From contig NZ_CP015961.1 of the NCBI RefSeq assembly GCF_001659785.1, positions 3,534,001-3,598,000 on the forward strand: DNA of 64,000 nt. Reading direction: 5' to 3'. The translations under genes and the position numbers were made by a program. Position 1 is the first letter of the stretch. The number at the start of each line of letters is the position of its first letter. Of this stretch, positions 1 through 9,747 are shown one piece after another. Origin of the DNA: Dietzia timorensis (GTDB taxonomy: Bacteria > Actinomycetota > Actinomycetes > Mycobacteriales > Mycobacteriaceae). Under the pieces are notes generated by a model that searched no databases, had not been told where the DNA came from, and worked only from the letters and a program-made list of their open reading frames with translations.

Positions 1-591
1 GATCCTTTGCGGCCCAAGCTGCATCGACGACGTGGCGATCTGGATGTGGGCGTTGTGCGCGTACGCCATAACCCGCCCGCGACCTCCGACGCTCTCGACT
101 AGAGCGCCAAGGTTGTTGGCCATCTTGTTCGAGCGTTCCCTCATGCGCATTTCGGCTCGCTCGGCCGAGGCATAGTCCTCCGCCGAAAGCTCCATCGCGG
201 CGTCGAAGCCGGTGCACCGGAGCAGCTCATCAGCCGGACGGTGAGAATTGATGCGGCGCATCTGCGTGAGCAGTTCGCGATTTCCATCGAAGCGGCCGAA
301 CCCGTGGCTGAACCCCTCGGCGAGCACGTGGCCGAGGTCGTCGACGGCTCCGCGCACGTAGCTATCGACGAGCTCTGCGCGCTCGGCATCGATTTCCAAC
401 GCGATTACGGTGAAGCCTTCGCGTTCCGCGAGAGACAAGAACAATCGGTTTCGGATCGACAGGAATGTGTCGTCGCCGTGAGTAGGTTCTCCCAGCGCGA
501 GAAGGCGCGGAAAGGTCTTCGCTGACCTGAGCAACCGGGCCACGGCGGTTTCGAGTTGTCGGTCGGACGGAGAATCGGTGTCGTTATTCAC
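1..591 (-). CDS. Erythromycin esterase family protein (3' end cut by window)
   Basis: Reading the minus strand from a GTG at 591 gives 197 codons that run off the left edge. Residues 34-39 read GEPTHG, followed by Arg47 and Glu66 (ALEID). As I recall them, these match Glu43, His46, Arg55 and Glu74 of the EreC active site with a constant offset of 8. A later AHNAHI segment matches the family WAHNxH motif. Members hydrolyse the macrolide lactone ring or have unknown esterase substrates, and act in the cytosol. The gene diverges from the MerR-type regulator at 711, so the two may form a drug-responsive pair. A GAAGAGG stretch sits almost on the GTG, so the exact start is uncertain. Family assignment is firm; macrolide activity is not shown. 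Confidence 0.8.
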   Translation of the reverse strand, partial: MNNDTDSPSDRQLETAVARLLRSAKTFPRLLALGEPTHGDDTFLSIRNRLFLSLAEREGFTVIALEIDAERAELVDSYVRGAVDDLGHVLAEGFSHGFGRFDGNRELLTQMRRINSHRPADELLRCTGFDAAMELSAEDYASAERAEMRMRERSNKMANNLGALVESVGGRGRVMAYAHNAHIQIATSSMQLGPQRI

Positions 592-655
592 CTCTTCTAC
601 TGTAAATCTGAAGAACCCGGTGAACTTTTTGCCGCAAATACCCAGGAGCTCCGAT

Positions 656-684
656 GTCAAACTTAAACTGGTGGAGTATTTGAC
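656..684. promoter_or_regulatory. Dyad in divergent promoter region (possible MerR-type operator)
   Basis: GTCAAA (656-661) and TTTGAC (679-684) form a 6-bp inverted repeat about 30 bases upstream of the MerR-type gene. TTGACC within the right arm could act as a -35 element. MerR regulators usually bind a dyad between -35 and -10, so this is a reasonable but unproven autoregulatory site. Confidence 0.35.
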
Positions 685-710
685 CTTCGGGCCGCGTGGT
701 GGAGGTTGCG

Positions 711-1421
711 ATGAGGCCGATCGATTTGGCGCGTCCGTACGGCTTGTCGAGCCAGGCGATTCGCACGTACGAGGACCGCGGGATCATCCCTGCCGCGTAC
801 CGCACCGACGGCGGGCATCGCCGCTACGGCGAGCGCCACCGGCTGGCGCTCGCGGCGTTTCGAGAGTCGGCGCCCGCACTCGGCCACGAGTTCAGCGCGA
901 CCGTGGTCCAGTCGGCCCACCTCGGCGAATACGACCACGTGTTGGATCTTCTCGCGCACGCGAACACCCGGCTCGCCGACGATCGCGCTGCGCTCAGGCT
1001 GGTCACGTCCGCCGTGCATTCCCACTCGCCCACCGAACAGTCGCGCCTGACCGTGTCCCGGCCGGTGCCGATCGGAGTTATCGCCCACCGGATAGGGGTC
1101 CAACCTGCCACTATTCGGGCGTGGGAGGCGGCGAGGATTCTCGCTCCCAGACGTGATCGGCGCACGGGTCACCGCGTGTATGACTCCGACGACCTGCGCG
1201 ACGCGCACCTTGCCAGGCAGCTCAGGCGCGGCCACCGCTCGCTGGAAGAAATCGCGACGATTGTTGCCGAGCTTCGCGAACACAGAACTCAGGAGCACCT
1301 GGAGCAGGCGCTGGCCGAGTGGCGAGACGCGGCTCGTGCGAGAGGCCGCGCGCTCCTGCGTGGCACTGCGGCCATCGACCGGCTGATCGAACACGATGCG
1401 GACGTAGATCGCGACGATTGA
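711..1421 (+). CDS. MerR-superfamily regulator with two HTH domains (TioE-like)
   Basis: The 236-residue protein has two winged-helix MerR HTH motifs. The first is at residues 4-40 (IDLARPYGLSSQAIRTYEDRG) and ends in HRRY. The second is at about 120-165 (IGVIAHRIGVQPATIRAWE) and ends in HRVY. This tandem layout matches the TioE family named after the thiocoraline gene cluster. The ATG at 711 is preferred over an upstream GTG because GGAGG lies at 701-705, five bases upstream. There is no C-terminal effector domain with metal-binding cysteines, so a metal sensor is unlikely. It diverges from the erythromycin-esterase-like gene, which is the obvious target candidate. Confidence 0.8.
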   Translation: MRPIDLARPYGLSSQAIRTYEDRGIIPAAYRTDGGHRRYGERHRLALAAFRESAPALGHEFSATVVQSAHLGEYDHVLDLLAHANTRLADDRAALRLVTSAVHSHSPTEQSRLTVSRPVPIGVIAHRIGVQPATIRAWEAARILAPRRDRRTGHRVYDSDDLRDAHLARQLRRGHRSLEEIATIVAELREHRTQEHLEQALAEWRDAARARGRALLRGTAAIDRLIEHDADVDRDD

Positions 1422-1435
1422 AGCTCGATCGCGTA

Positions 1436-1445
1436 TGACGTCGGA
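1436..1445 (+). repeat. Recurring decamer TGACGTCGGA (first of 12 copies)
   Basis: Exact copies on the plus strand begin at 1436, 5093, 7767, 13971, 46429 and 50343. Reverse-complement copies begin at 3539, 6449, 21681, 44193, 52307 and 62722. The variant TGACGGCGGA is at 23480, 34352, 38527 and 59169 (plus) and at 23517, 32774, 46264 and 57778 (minus). Copies lie in intergenic DNA and in genes in different reading frames. Function unknown. Confidence 0.8.
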
Positions 1446-1450
1446 GTACG

Positions 1451-2506
<1,056 letters not shown>

Positions 2507-2578
2507 GGGTTATTACCTCGCGTCTTTCACCGACAGGTACGTGCCGGACGATCCGAATGAAAGGGGAACTCCCCCACC

Positions 2579-3433
2579 CTAGCGTTCGGCGTTCTTGTCG
2601 CGGAGGCTTCCCAGCCGCTTCTCGCGAGCGAAAGAACGAGCGGCCGACGTGTCGATGACCTTCGCGATCTGTTCCGGATCGTCGGACATCGGCACATGGC
2701 CGAGCCCGCGCATCGGGATGATCCGAGCCTGCGGGAACACGGTGTGCACGTTGTGACGCTGACCGGGAAATAGCACGAGGTCACGGGTGCCCCAGGCGAT
2801 CGTGATCGGCAGGTTGCGGTCGGTCGGCGCCGAGAACGTGAAATCGAGGTCCGGCAGGTCGTCGAGCAGTGTGTTCTCGGCGAGAGTGTTCGCGTCGATG
2901 AGCATCGACTCGGCCGGGTACTTCCACGGGTGGGTGGAGAACACGCCGAACATCACCGAACGGCCGACCCGATTAGCCGAGAGCCGCGGCACCAGCGGCT
3001 TGATCACCCCCACGGATTTCTTCAGCGCGAGGAACACCTGCTCGGCGTGTTTGAGTTCGAAGCGGTTGCGGAAGAACCCCGCCGGCGAAATCCCGGTGAC
3101 CCCGCTGGCCAGGCCCCGGCTGCCCATCTCTAGCGCCACGTATCCGCCCAACGAATTGCCCACGAGGTGCGGGCGCTGTCCGGACCCGCCGAGCTCGCCG
3201 ATGACGTCGACGAGGGAATCGAGAACGTAAGGAATCGGATTCGAGCCCTCGGGAATCGCTCCGGAGGCACCGTGGCCAGGCAGATCGAACGTCACGACCC
3301 GGTACTTCTCGGCGAGCAGCGGGACGACGGGATCCCAGGCGTGCTGCTGGTGGACGACGCCGTGGATGAGAATCACGGTGGGCGCATCCGGGTCGCCGTG
3401 CACTGTCGAGGCGATCTCGAGTCGATTGGCCAT
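2579..3433 (-). CDS. Alpha/beta-fold hydrolase
   Basis: The 284-residue protein shows the oxyanion HG motif (HGVVHQQH, about 24-31), the nucleophile elbow GNSLGG with Ser94, an acid Asp in WGTRDLVLF and the catalytic His in GLGHVPM. No signal peptide is visible, so it is cytosolic. The ATG at 3433 was chosen. A GTG six codons upstream is in frame, but neither start has a strong ribosome-binding site. The substrate is unknown. It lies alone between the ABC ATPase and a divergent MarR-type gene. Confidence 0.8.
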   Translation of the reverse strand: MANRLEIASTVHGDPDAPTVILIHGVVHQQHAWDPVVPLLAEKYRVVTFDLPGHGASGAIPEGSNPIPYVLDSLVDVIGELGGSGQRPHLVGNSLGGYVALEMGSRGLASGVTGISPAGFFRNRFELKHAEQVFLALKKSVGVIKPLVPRLSANRVGRSVMFGVFSTHPWKYPAESMLIDANTLAENTLLDDLPDLDFTFSAPTDRNLPITIAWGTRDLVLFPGQRHNVHTVFPQARIIPMRGLGHVPMSDDPEQIAKVIDTSAARSFAREKRLGSLRDKNAER

Positions 3434-3822
3434 GGCTACTCGGTTTACCACGACTTACCGTCGGAAGCGGGGCTAATCGCCGGAATACACCTTGTTCGAC
3501 GGCGGCGCATCGGCGTCGGGCGTGGAAAATCTCGGCCGTCCGACGTCATATATCGGTGAGAATTTTCTGAAATATGATGTCGGGTAATGATTTTGACGGT
3601 TAACAACGCTAATGTTAGTTGCGTGGTCGATGGCCAACGGGGGATGTGGGTCATCGCAGTGGGGGTCTGTACGAAACGAGGGGAATCTCTGCGGTTTCGG
3701 GCGATCTATTTCGCGGCGCCGAGTGCGGGGCACACCCGTTCCCCGGGGCGAAAGATGGTCGACCGGGGCCGATTCCCGTCCTTCGAAGACCTCTATCGAA
3801 TTCATTGGTTGAGGGGGACGAT
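3434..3822. other. 389-bp intergenic region, hydrolase / marR
   Basis: No convincing gene is seen here. It separates divergent genes, so it should hold both promoters. It contains one TGACGTCGGA copy (3539-3548, minus) and a near-palindrome around 3601-3619 with arms TAAC and GTTA around CTAATGTTAG. That kind of TTAG/CTAA dyad is a possible MarR-family operator (low confidence). Base composition is lower in GC near 3580-3620. Confidence 0.5.
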
Positions 3823-4314
3823 ATGGGGACGAATACGTGGCAAGAGGTCGACGCGGAAACGGCGGCCGATGGGAACGAGATGGCGGGGCAGATCGCGCAA
3901 CAGCTGCGCACTCTGGTGATGCGTTTCGAGCTGCTGAGCAGGCGCAATCGCTCGACTTTTCCGCTGAGCCACTCGCAGCTGTCGATGCTGAGCACGCTGT
4001 CCAAGCACGGATCGCTGCGGATGAGCGAGCTGGCCCGCTACGAGAATGTGCGGGTTCCGACGGTGTCGAACGCGGTGTCGACGCTCGAGGGACTCGGCCT
4101 GGTGTGCCGCGTGTCCACCGACCACGACCGGCGGGTGGTCAATGTCGCCCTCACGCCTGCGGGCCGCCAGGCGGTCAAGGAGTCGACCCAACAACGCGAG
4201 GCGTACTTCGCCGAAACCATCGCAGGGCTCCCCGAGGACAAGCGCGAGGAACTCCATCGCGCGATCCCAGCGGTGCACGACCTGCTTCAGCGCATCGAGA
4301 AGCAGGCAGGCTAA
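3823..4314 (+). CDS. MarR-family transcriptional regulator
   Basis: The 163-residue protein has a winged-helix MarR domain: SQLSMLSTLSKHGSLRMSEL, a recognition helix around VRVPTVSNAVSTLEGLGLV, and the wing motif STDHDRRVVNVALTPAG. These are typical of MarR repressors that respond to small aromatics or stress. The ATG at 3823 is supported by GAGGGGG at 3811-3817, five bases upstream; an in-frame extension to 3619 lacks such a site. The regulated gene is not identified, though autoregulation is usual in the family. Confidence 0.88.
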   Translation: MGTNTWQEVDAETAADGNEMAGQIAQQLRTLVMRFELLSRRNRSTFPLSHSQLSMLSTLSKHGSLRMSELARYENVRVPTVSNAVSTLEGLGLVCRVSTDHDRRVVNVALTPAGRQAVKESTQQREAYFAETIAGLPEDKREELHRAIPAVHDLLQRIEKQAG

Positions 4315-4363
4315 GTGTGATGTCCAGCTAAGCCTGACCTCGCGGGGTGGCCGGCCGCGAAAG

Positions 4364-4645
4364 TTAGTCCTCGAACCCGATCGAGAACGCGGCCTGCAGG
4401 TCGACCTTCGACAGCGCCCGGAACGCGATATGCGTCTCGGTCTCGCGGACCCCGTCGATCTTGTTGAGCTTGTCGGACACGACCTGCGCGATCTCCTCGT
4501 GCGTGCGCGTGCGCACCAGCACGATGAGGTCGATCGCGCCGGTCACCGAATACACCTCGGACACGCCTTCGAGTTCGGCGATGGCCTCGGCCACCTCGGG
4601 AATGCGGGCGGTGTCGACCTGGACGAAAACAATCGAGGTAATCAC
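4364..4645 (-). CDS. Stand-alone Lrp/AsnC ligand-binding domain (SMLD-type) protein
   Basis: This is 93 residues and only the RAM/Lrp effector-binding ferredoxin-like domain (VFVQVDTARIPEVAEAIAEL, then GAIDLIVLVRTRTHEEI). The DNA-binding HTH of full Lrp proteins is absent. Such stand-alone domains bind amino acids and may tune full-length Lrp proteins. It starts at a GTG. It sits 49 bp from the convergent marR end and is followed upstream by a small SnoaL-like gene in the same direction. Confidence 0.82.
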   Translation of the reverse strand: MITSIVFVQVDTARIPEVAEAIAELEGVSEVYSVTGAIDLIVLVRTRTHEEIAQVVSDKLNKIDGVRETETHIAFRALSKVDLQAAFSIGFED

Positions 4646-4693
4646 GGTCTCAATGCTAACGCCCGCACGCCTCGCGGCGCCGGGACATGTGGG

Positions 4694-5068
4694 TTATGAG
4701 ACGTTCTCGGCGCCCCAGTAGGCCTTCATCGAGGTCACCTTGCCGTCCTCGCCGTGCACCATGAGATCCCACACGTTGATCGTCGTCGCGGTGTTCTCGT
4801 CGAACCGTGTGACCAGCTCGAAGTTGAACAGCAACTCGCTGCCGCACACCCGCGTCTCGAGCAGCGTCGCCTGCATATCCAGCGGCGCGAGGTTGTCGTA
4901 GAAGCCGCGGATCGCGTCCTTGCCCTCGTGCACGGTGCCGCCGCCGACGGGATCCTCGACCGTCGCTCCCTCGGCGTACACGCCCGCAAGCACCTCCGGG
5001 TCCGAGGCATTGAGCCCGGCGATATAGGTCTCGGCGGTCGCACGAATCTGCTCGGGCGTAGCGGCCAT
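4694..5068 (-). CDS. NTF2-like / ketosteroid-isomerase-fold protein
   Basis: The 124-residue protein has the SnoaL/NTF2-like pattern. An N-terminal helix (ATAETYIAGLNASDPEVLAGVYAEGATVEDP) is followed by GKDAIRGFYDNLAP, a family-typical segment that forms the cone-shaped pocket. Steroid delta-isomerases and many uncharacterised small enzymes share this fold. The ATG at 5068 has GAGGGGA seven bases upstream and is preferred over a GTG at 5089. It reads in the same direction as the Lrp-domain gene, with a 48-bp gap. Substrate unknown. Confidence 0.7.
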   Translation of the reverse strand: MAATPEQIRATAETYIAGLNASDPEVLAGVYAEGATVEDPVGGGTVHEGKDAIRGFYDNLAPLDMQATLLETRVCGSELLFNFELVTRFDENTATTINVWDLMVHGEDGKVTSMKAYWGAENVS

Positions 5069-5432
5069 GGGTGGTCCCCTCTTCTTCACATATGACGTCG
5101 GACGTGCCCATCCTTACACCTGGCCGCATCCTTCGCGCCCACTTTTCCATTGCCGGGAACGCCCGAATTCGCCGTCCCACGGCCGAGGCCTCTCGGCAAT
5201 GGGCTCGCTTCGACACACGCCCGTAACCGGGATCCGAAATCCGAAACCGCGGCGTAATCCCGGACACGATCGGGCTTCACATTCTCTTCTTAACGTTTTC
5301 TGGGTCGGCCGATCATGGCCGAATCGGGCACGGCGCCGCGAGTGCGCGGTGCCCGTTCCGATTGTCCGGCCCTCCCGCGCGGCGCCCTGAGCACCCGCGA
5401 GGCGGGAACCGACCGCGAAGGATGTGCCCCAC
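5069..5432. other. 364-bp intergenic region upstream of urtA
   Basis: This divergent region should carry the urt promoter. It holds a TGACGTCGGA copy at 5093-5102 and an inverted repeat CCATTGCCG / CGGCAATGG (about 5147-5200). I see no gene and no recognisable nitrogen-regulator site. Confidence 0.45.
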
Positions 5433-6749
5433 GTGCCCGAAGTTCCCGAGAAATACCCCCGAACCGGACCCGAGCCTCGCCGCCGGGTGCTCTCCCGCCG
5501 GGTCCTCTCCCGCCGGGGGGCGGTGGTCTCGGCGCTGTCTTTCGCTCTCGTCGGAGCTTTGACGGCGTGCGGGGCCAGGACCTCCGATCCGCCGGGGAGC
5601 GCGGCCGTGAGCTGCGTCGACACCAGTGGGGACACCATCAAGATCGGCTCGCTCAACTCGTTGTCGGGAACGATGGCGATTTCCGAACGCACCGTGCGCG
5701 ACTCCATCGCATTGGCGGTCGAGCAGATCAACGCCGACGGAGGCGTCCTCGGCAAACAGATCGAGCGCGTCGAGGAGGACGGCGCTTCGGACCCCGCGGT
5801 GTTCGCCGAGAAGGCGCAGAAGCTCATCATCTCCGATTGCGTCGCCGCGGTGTTCGGTGGCTGGACCTCGTCCTCCCGCAAGGCGATGCTCCCGGTCGTC
5901 GAGGACACGAACGCGTTGTTGTATTACCCGGTCCAGTACGAGGGGCTCGAGTCCTCACCCAATATCTTCTATTCGGGCGCGACCACGAACCAGCAGATCA
6001 TCCCCGCCCTCGATTACCTTGCCGAGCAGGGAACCCAGAGCTTGTACCTCGTCGGTTCGGACTATGTCTTTCCGCAGACCGCGAACCGCGTGATCAAGGC
6101 ATGGGCGCAGGCCCACGATGTCGAGGTCCTCGGCGAGGACTACACCCCTCTCGGCTCGACGGATTTCTCCACGATCGTCAACAAGGTGCGCTCGGCGAAT
6201 CCCGATGCCGTGTTCAACACTCTCAATGGCGATTCCAACGTCGCGTTCTTCCGCGAATACGCCAACGCCGGCCTCAGCGCCGAGGACACCCCCGTAATCA
6301 GCGTGTCCATCGCGGAAGAGGAGGTCGCCGGCATCGGTGCCCAGAACCTCACCGGACAACTCACCTCGTGGAATTACTACGAGACGGTCGACTCTCCCGA
6401 GAATGCCTCGTTCACCGAAGCGTTCAAGAGCGCCTACGGCGCCGGCCGTCCGACGTCAGACCCGATGGAGGCCGCCTACAACTCGGTGTACCTGTGGCGC
6501 AACACGGTCGAAAAGGTCGGCAGTTTCGATGTCGACGCGATCCGGGAAGGTGCCGACGGCGTCTCCTTCGACGCCCCCGAGGGCACGGTCACCATCGACG
6601 GCGAGAACAACCACCTCGCCAAGGTCGCCCGTATCGGGGAGATCCGCGAGGACGGGCTCATTCACACCATTTGGGAATCACCCGGCCGCATCGACCCCGA
6701 CCCATTCCTTCGAACCTACGACTGGGCGGAAGACCTGCACACGAGCTGA
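5433..6749 (+). CDS. urtA: Urea ABC transporter substrate-binding lipoprotein UrtA
   Basis: UrtA captures urea outside the membrane for the UrtBCDE importer. An Arg-rich N-region is followed by a hydrophobic segment and the lipobox LTAC, so it is a lipid-anchored protein. The body ([17 protein letters not shown], then [26 protein letters not shown] and [10 protein letters not shown]) matches the type I periplasmic-binding Leu/Ile/Val-type UrtA family. A direct repeat in the N-region encodes [17 protein letters not shown] at 5418-5422 favours the GTG at 5433 over the GTG at 5424. It is the first gene of the urt operon; a urease operon lies 27 kb away. Confidence 0.92.
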   Translation: MPEVPEKYPRTGPEPRRRVLSRRVLSRRGAVVSALSFALVGALTACGARTSDPPGSAAVSCVDTSGDTIKIGSLNSLSGTMAISERTVRDSIALAVEQINADGGVLGKQIERVEEDGASDPAVFAEKAQKLIISDCVAAVFGGWTSSSRKAMLPVVEDTNALLYYPVQYEGLESSPNIFYSGATTNQQIIPALDYLAEQGTQSLYLVGSDYVFPQTANRVIKAWAQAHDVEVLGEDYTPLGSTDFSTIVNKVRSANPDAVFNTLNGDSNVAFFREYANAGLSAEDTPVISVSIAEEEVAGIGAQNLTGQLTSWNYYETVDSPENASFTEAFKSAYGAGRPTSDPMEAAYNSVYLWRNTVEKVGSFDVDAIREGADGVSFDAPEGTVTIDGENNHLAKVARIGEIREDGLIHTIWESPGRIDPDPFLRTYDWAEDLHTS

Positions 6750-6791
6750 TCGCGCTCCCCACCCACCACTTCCGACTCGAAAGGACCCGAT

Positions 6792-7676
6792 GTGGATATC
6801 GTCATCGGACAACTCGCGACGGGGTTGAGCGTCGGCTCGATCCTGCTGCTCGCGGCCCTCGGGCTATCGCTCACCTTCGGCCAGATGGGCGTCATCAACA
6901 TGGCGCACGGCGAATTCATCATGGCAGGCTGCTACACCGCGTACGTCATCCAACAGCTCGTCTCCTCCGCCGGCGTGTCCCTGTGGCTGTCGCTCCTCGC
7001 CGGTTTCATCGTCGGTGGCCTGCTCGGAGTCGCCCTCGAGGTGACGCTCATCAAGCGACTCTACGATCGCCCGCTCGACACCCTTCTCGTCACGTTCGGT
7101 GTGGGACTTGTGCTCCAACAGATCGCCCGAGACATCTGGGGTGCGCCGGCCGTCAACGTCACCGTCCCGGACTTCCTCCGCGGCAATCTCACGATCCTCT
7201 CCGCCACCGTGCCGTACACCCGCGTATTCATCTTCGTGCTCGCCGTCGTCTGTGTCGCCGCGCTCATGGCCGCCCTCCGCTTCACCCCGATGGGCCGACG
7301 CATCCGCGCGGTCACCCTCAACCGGCAGCTCGCGGAGACCTCCGGCATCTCCTCGCGGCGCACCGATATGGTGACGTTCTTCATCGGTTCGGGCCTGGCG
7401 GGTGTGGCCGGCGTCGCGCTCACCCTTATCGGCTCGACAAGCCCTACGATCGGCCAGTCCTATCTCATCGACGCCTTCCTCGTTGTCGTGGTCGGCGGCC
7501 TCGGGAACCTTCGCGGCGCCGTCATCGCCGCGTTCGTCCTCGGCCTTCTGCAGTCCTTCTTCGAATACTCGACGACTGCCTCCCTGGCCAAAGTTTTCGT
7601 CTTCGTGGCCATCATCATCTTCCTCCAGGTCCGCCCGCAGGGCCTGTTCGCCACCCGATCCAGGAGCCTCGCATGA
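6792..7676 (+). CDS. urtB: Urea ABC transporter permease UrtB
   Basis: The 294-residue membrane protein is a LivH-type branched-chain permease. It has eight or so hydrophobic segments, the family FGQMGVINMAHGEFIMAG motif near the N terminus, and VVVGGLGNLRGAVIAA near the C terminus. It forms the transmembrane channel with UrtC. It starts at a GTG after AAAGGA. The stop overlaps the urtC ATG (ATGA), which indicates translational coupling. Confidence 0.92.
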   Translation: MDIVIGQLATGLSVGSILLLAALGLSLTFGQMGVINMAHGEFIMAGCYTAYVIQQLVSSAGVSLWLSLLAGFIVGGLLGVALEVTLIKRLYDRPLDTLLVTFGVGLVLQQIARDIWGAPAVNVTVPDFLRGNLTILSATVPYTRVFIFVLAVVCVAALMAALRFTPMGRRIRAVTLNRQLAETSGISSRRTDMVTFFIGSGLAGVAGVALTLIGSTSPTIGQSYLIDAFLVVVVGGLGNLRGAVIAAFVLGLLQSFFEYSTTASLAKVFVFVAIIIFLQVRPQGLFATRSRSLA

Positions 7677-8878
7677 CCGTGACCAATCGCGCAGACCATG
7701 CGCCCGCCACACAACACGCGACCGGCGACGTCAGCCCCGATTCCGGACACAAAGACCAATCACCCATGACGTCGGACGCCACGCCTGCCCGGCCGCGCTG
7801 GATCTTCCTCGCGGGGCTGGCCGTCGCCGCCGTACTGGTGTTCATCGTGGCGCCACTTGTGTTGCCGCCGTTCCGCCTCAACCTACTGGCGAAGTTCTTC
7901 TGTTACGCGATGGTCGCCACGGGGATCGGGCTGGCCTGGGGCCGAGGCGGGATGCTCACACTCGGGCAGGGCGTGTATTTCGGAATCGGCGCGTACGCGA
8001 TGGCGATGTTTCTCAAGCTCTCGGACACCGCCGATCAGGGCGCCGAGGTGCCGGAATTCATGACACTCGCCGGCAGGGACGCGCTGCCCGGCTACTGGGA
8101 ACCGTTCGCGAACCCGGTGTTCACCGTCGCGGTGATCCTCGTTCTTCCGCCACTCGCCGCGTTCGGTTTCGGATATCTGGTGTTCCACCGGAAGGTCAAG
8201 GGCGCGTACTTCGCGATTTTGTCGCAGGCCCTCGCCGCCGCGGCCGCGATCTTCCTCGTCTCCCAGGCGACTCTCGGCGGCTCGAACGGACTCAATCAGT
8301 TCCGCGGCTTCTTCGGGTACGTCATCTACGATCCGGCGAATCGCGTCGCGCTGTACATGCTCACCGGCGCTGCACTCATCGGTTGTGTGCTGCTCGTGCG
8401 CCAACTCATGTATTCGCGCTTCGGCGAACTTCTCGTCGCGGTGCGCGACCAGGAGGAGCGCGTCCGCTTCCTCGGCTACGATCCGGCCCTGATCAAGGCC
8501 ACGGCCTACGCCGTCGCCGCGCTCACCGCATCGGTCGGCGGGGCGCTGTTCGTCCCCGTCGTCGGGATCATCTCGCCATCGTCCATCGGCATCGCCCCGT
8601 CCATCGCGTTTCTCATCGGCGTCGCGATCGGCGGGCGCACCACGCTGCTGGGCCCGGTACTCGGCGCGATCGGCGTCGCGTGGGCGCAGACCACGTTCTC
8701 CGAGGCCTACCCGTCTCAGTGGACCTACCTGCAGGGGCTGCTGTTCATCGTCGTCGTCGGGTTCCTTCCCGGCGGTCTCGCCTCGTTGTTGATCGCCCGT
8801 CGTCGCCGCGCCCGCGCAGCGGACGCCGGTTCCGCGGGCGACACCGCCATCACTTCCGCGAAGGAGACCTCGTCATGA
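7673..8878 (+). CDS. urtC: Urea ABC transporter permease UrtC
   Basis: This 401-residue LivM-type permease pairs with UrtB. Conserved segments include GRGGMLTLGQGVYFGIGAYAM and the late IAFLIGVAIGGRTTLLGP. Residues 1-42 are a hydrophilic, poorly conserved-looking extension before the first membrane helix, and the DNA of this extension contains a TGACGTCGGA copy at 7767. An internal ATG at 7766 (MTSDATPAR) is a possible alternative start, but the ATG overlapping the urtB stop is the better-coupled choice. Its own stop overlaps urtD. Confidence 0.9.
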   Translation: MTVTNRADHAPATQHATGDVSPDSGHKDQSPMTSDATPARPRWIFLAGLAVAAVLVFIVAPLVLPPFRLNLLAKFFCYAMVATGIGLAWGRGGMLTLGQGVYFGIGAYAMAMFLKLSDTADQGAEVPEFMTLAGRDALPGYWEPFANPVFTVAVILVLPPLAAFGFGYLVFHRKVKGAYFAILSQALAAAAAIFLVSQATLGGSNGLNQFRGFFGYVIYDPANRVALYMLTGAALIGCVLLVRQLMYSRFGELLVAVRDQEERVRFLGYDPALIKATAYAVAALTASVGGALFVPVVGIISPSSIGIAPSIAFLIGVAIGGRTTLLGPVLGAIGVAWAQTTFSEAYPSQWTYLQGLLFIVVVGFLPGGLASLLIARRRRARAADAGSAGDTAITSAKETSS

Positions 8879-9747
8879 GTCAGCAGTCCACCCAGTCCGA
8901 CGGCATGCGAGCCACTGGTCGCGGCACCGCGGAAGCCCCCGCCGCAATCGCCACCACACCGCGCCGCGGAAACTCGGCAACCGGCGGTTCCACGCCGATG
9001 CGCGGAGTATTCCTCGAGATCGAGAATCTGCGCGTCACCTTCGACGACTTTGTCGCCATCGACGACGCCTCGCTGTCCTTCTACTCCGGGGACCTGCGCT
9101 TTCTCATCGGGCCCAACGGTGCCGGAAAGACCACTCTCGTCGACGCCATCACCGGGCTCGCCCCGGCGAAGGGCCGCATCGAGGTCTCGGGGCAGCCCAT
9201 CCTCGGCACCCCCACGCACAAGCTCGCCCGACTGGGCATCGGCCGCACGTTCCAGAACGCCTCGGTATTCGAGGAACTCACCGTCGAGCAGAACATGGAC
9301 ATCGCCTCCGGCGCCCGCCGCGGCTGGACCACCCTGCTGCGACGCCGCCGCGGTATGACGAGCAAGGTCCGCGACACGCTCGAGACCGTCGGACTGTCCG
9401 CCTACGCGGACACGAAGGCCGGCGTCCTGTCCCACGGGCAGAAGCAGTGGCTCGAGATCGGGATGCTTCTAGTGCAGGACTGTACGGTGCTCCTTCTCGA
9501 CGAGCCCGTCGCCGGAATGGGGAAGGACGAGCGCCAGGCCACCGGCCGATTACTACAAAAGATCGCCGAGGACCACGCCGTGATCGTCGTCGAACACGAC
9601 ATGGAATTCATGCGCGAGTTCGCGACCTCGGTAACGGTTCTGGCACAGGGCTCGGTCCTCGCCGAGGGATCCGTCGCCGACATCCAATCCGATCCCGCGG
9701 TCCGCGAAGTTTATCTGGGCACCGCAGAAATGGAGAACGACCGATGA
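8875..9747 (+). CDS. urtD: Urea ABC transporter ATPase UrtD
   Basis: The 290-residue LivG-type ATPase has Walker A GPNGAGKT (79-86), Q-loop at RTFQNASVF, a divergent signature LSHGQKQ, Walker B LLLDEPVAGM and VVEHDMEF. The LSHGQ signature and the VAGM tail are usual for UrtD. Residues 1-45 are a low-complexity extension. The ATG overlaps the urtC stop by four bases, and the gene runs into urtE in the same way. Confidence 0.92.
   Translation: MSQQSTQSDGMRATGRGTAEAPAAIATTPRRGNSATGGSTPMRGVFLEIENLRVTFDDFVAIDDASLSFYSGDLRFLIGPNGAGKTTLVDAITGLAPAKGRIEVSGQPILGTPTHKLARLGIGRTFQNASVFEELTVEQNMDIASGARRGWTTLLRRRRGMTSKVRDTLETVGLSAYADTKAGVLSHGQKQWLEIGMLLVQDCTVLLLDEPVAGMGKDERQATGRLLQKIAEDHAVIVVEHDMEFMREFATSVTVLAQGSVLAEGSVADIQSDPAVREVYLGTAEMENDR

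Noticed and set aside
4341-4359. CGCGG/CCGCG hairpin between marR and the Lrp-domain gene as a terminator
   Set aside because: A five-base stem in very GC-rich DNA is expected by chance.
5315-7672. Very long open frame that runs into urtC (1187 codons if read from 5315)
   Set aside because: It is the wrong frame through urtA and urtB. Arg/Pro-rich translation is an effect of high GC. Only the part from 7673 is a real protein.
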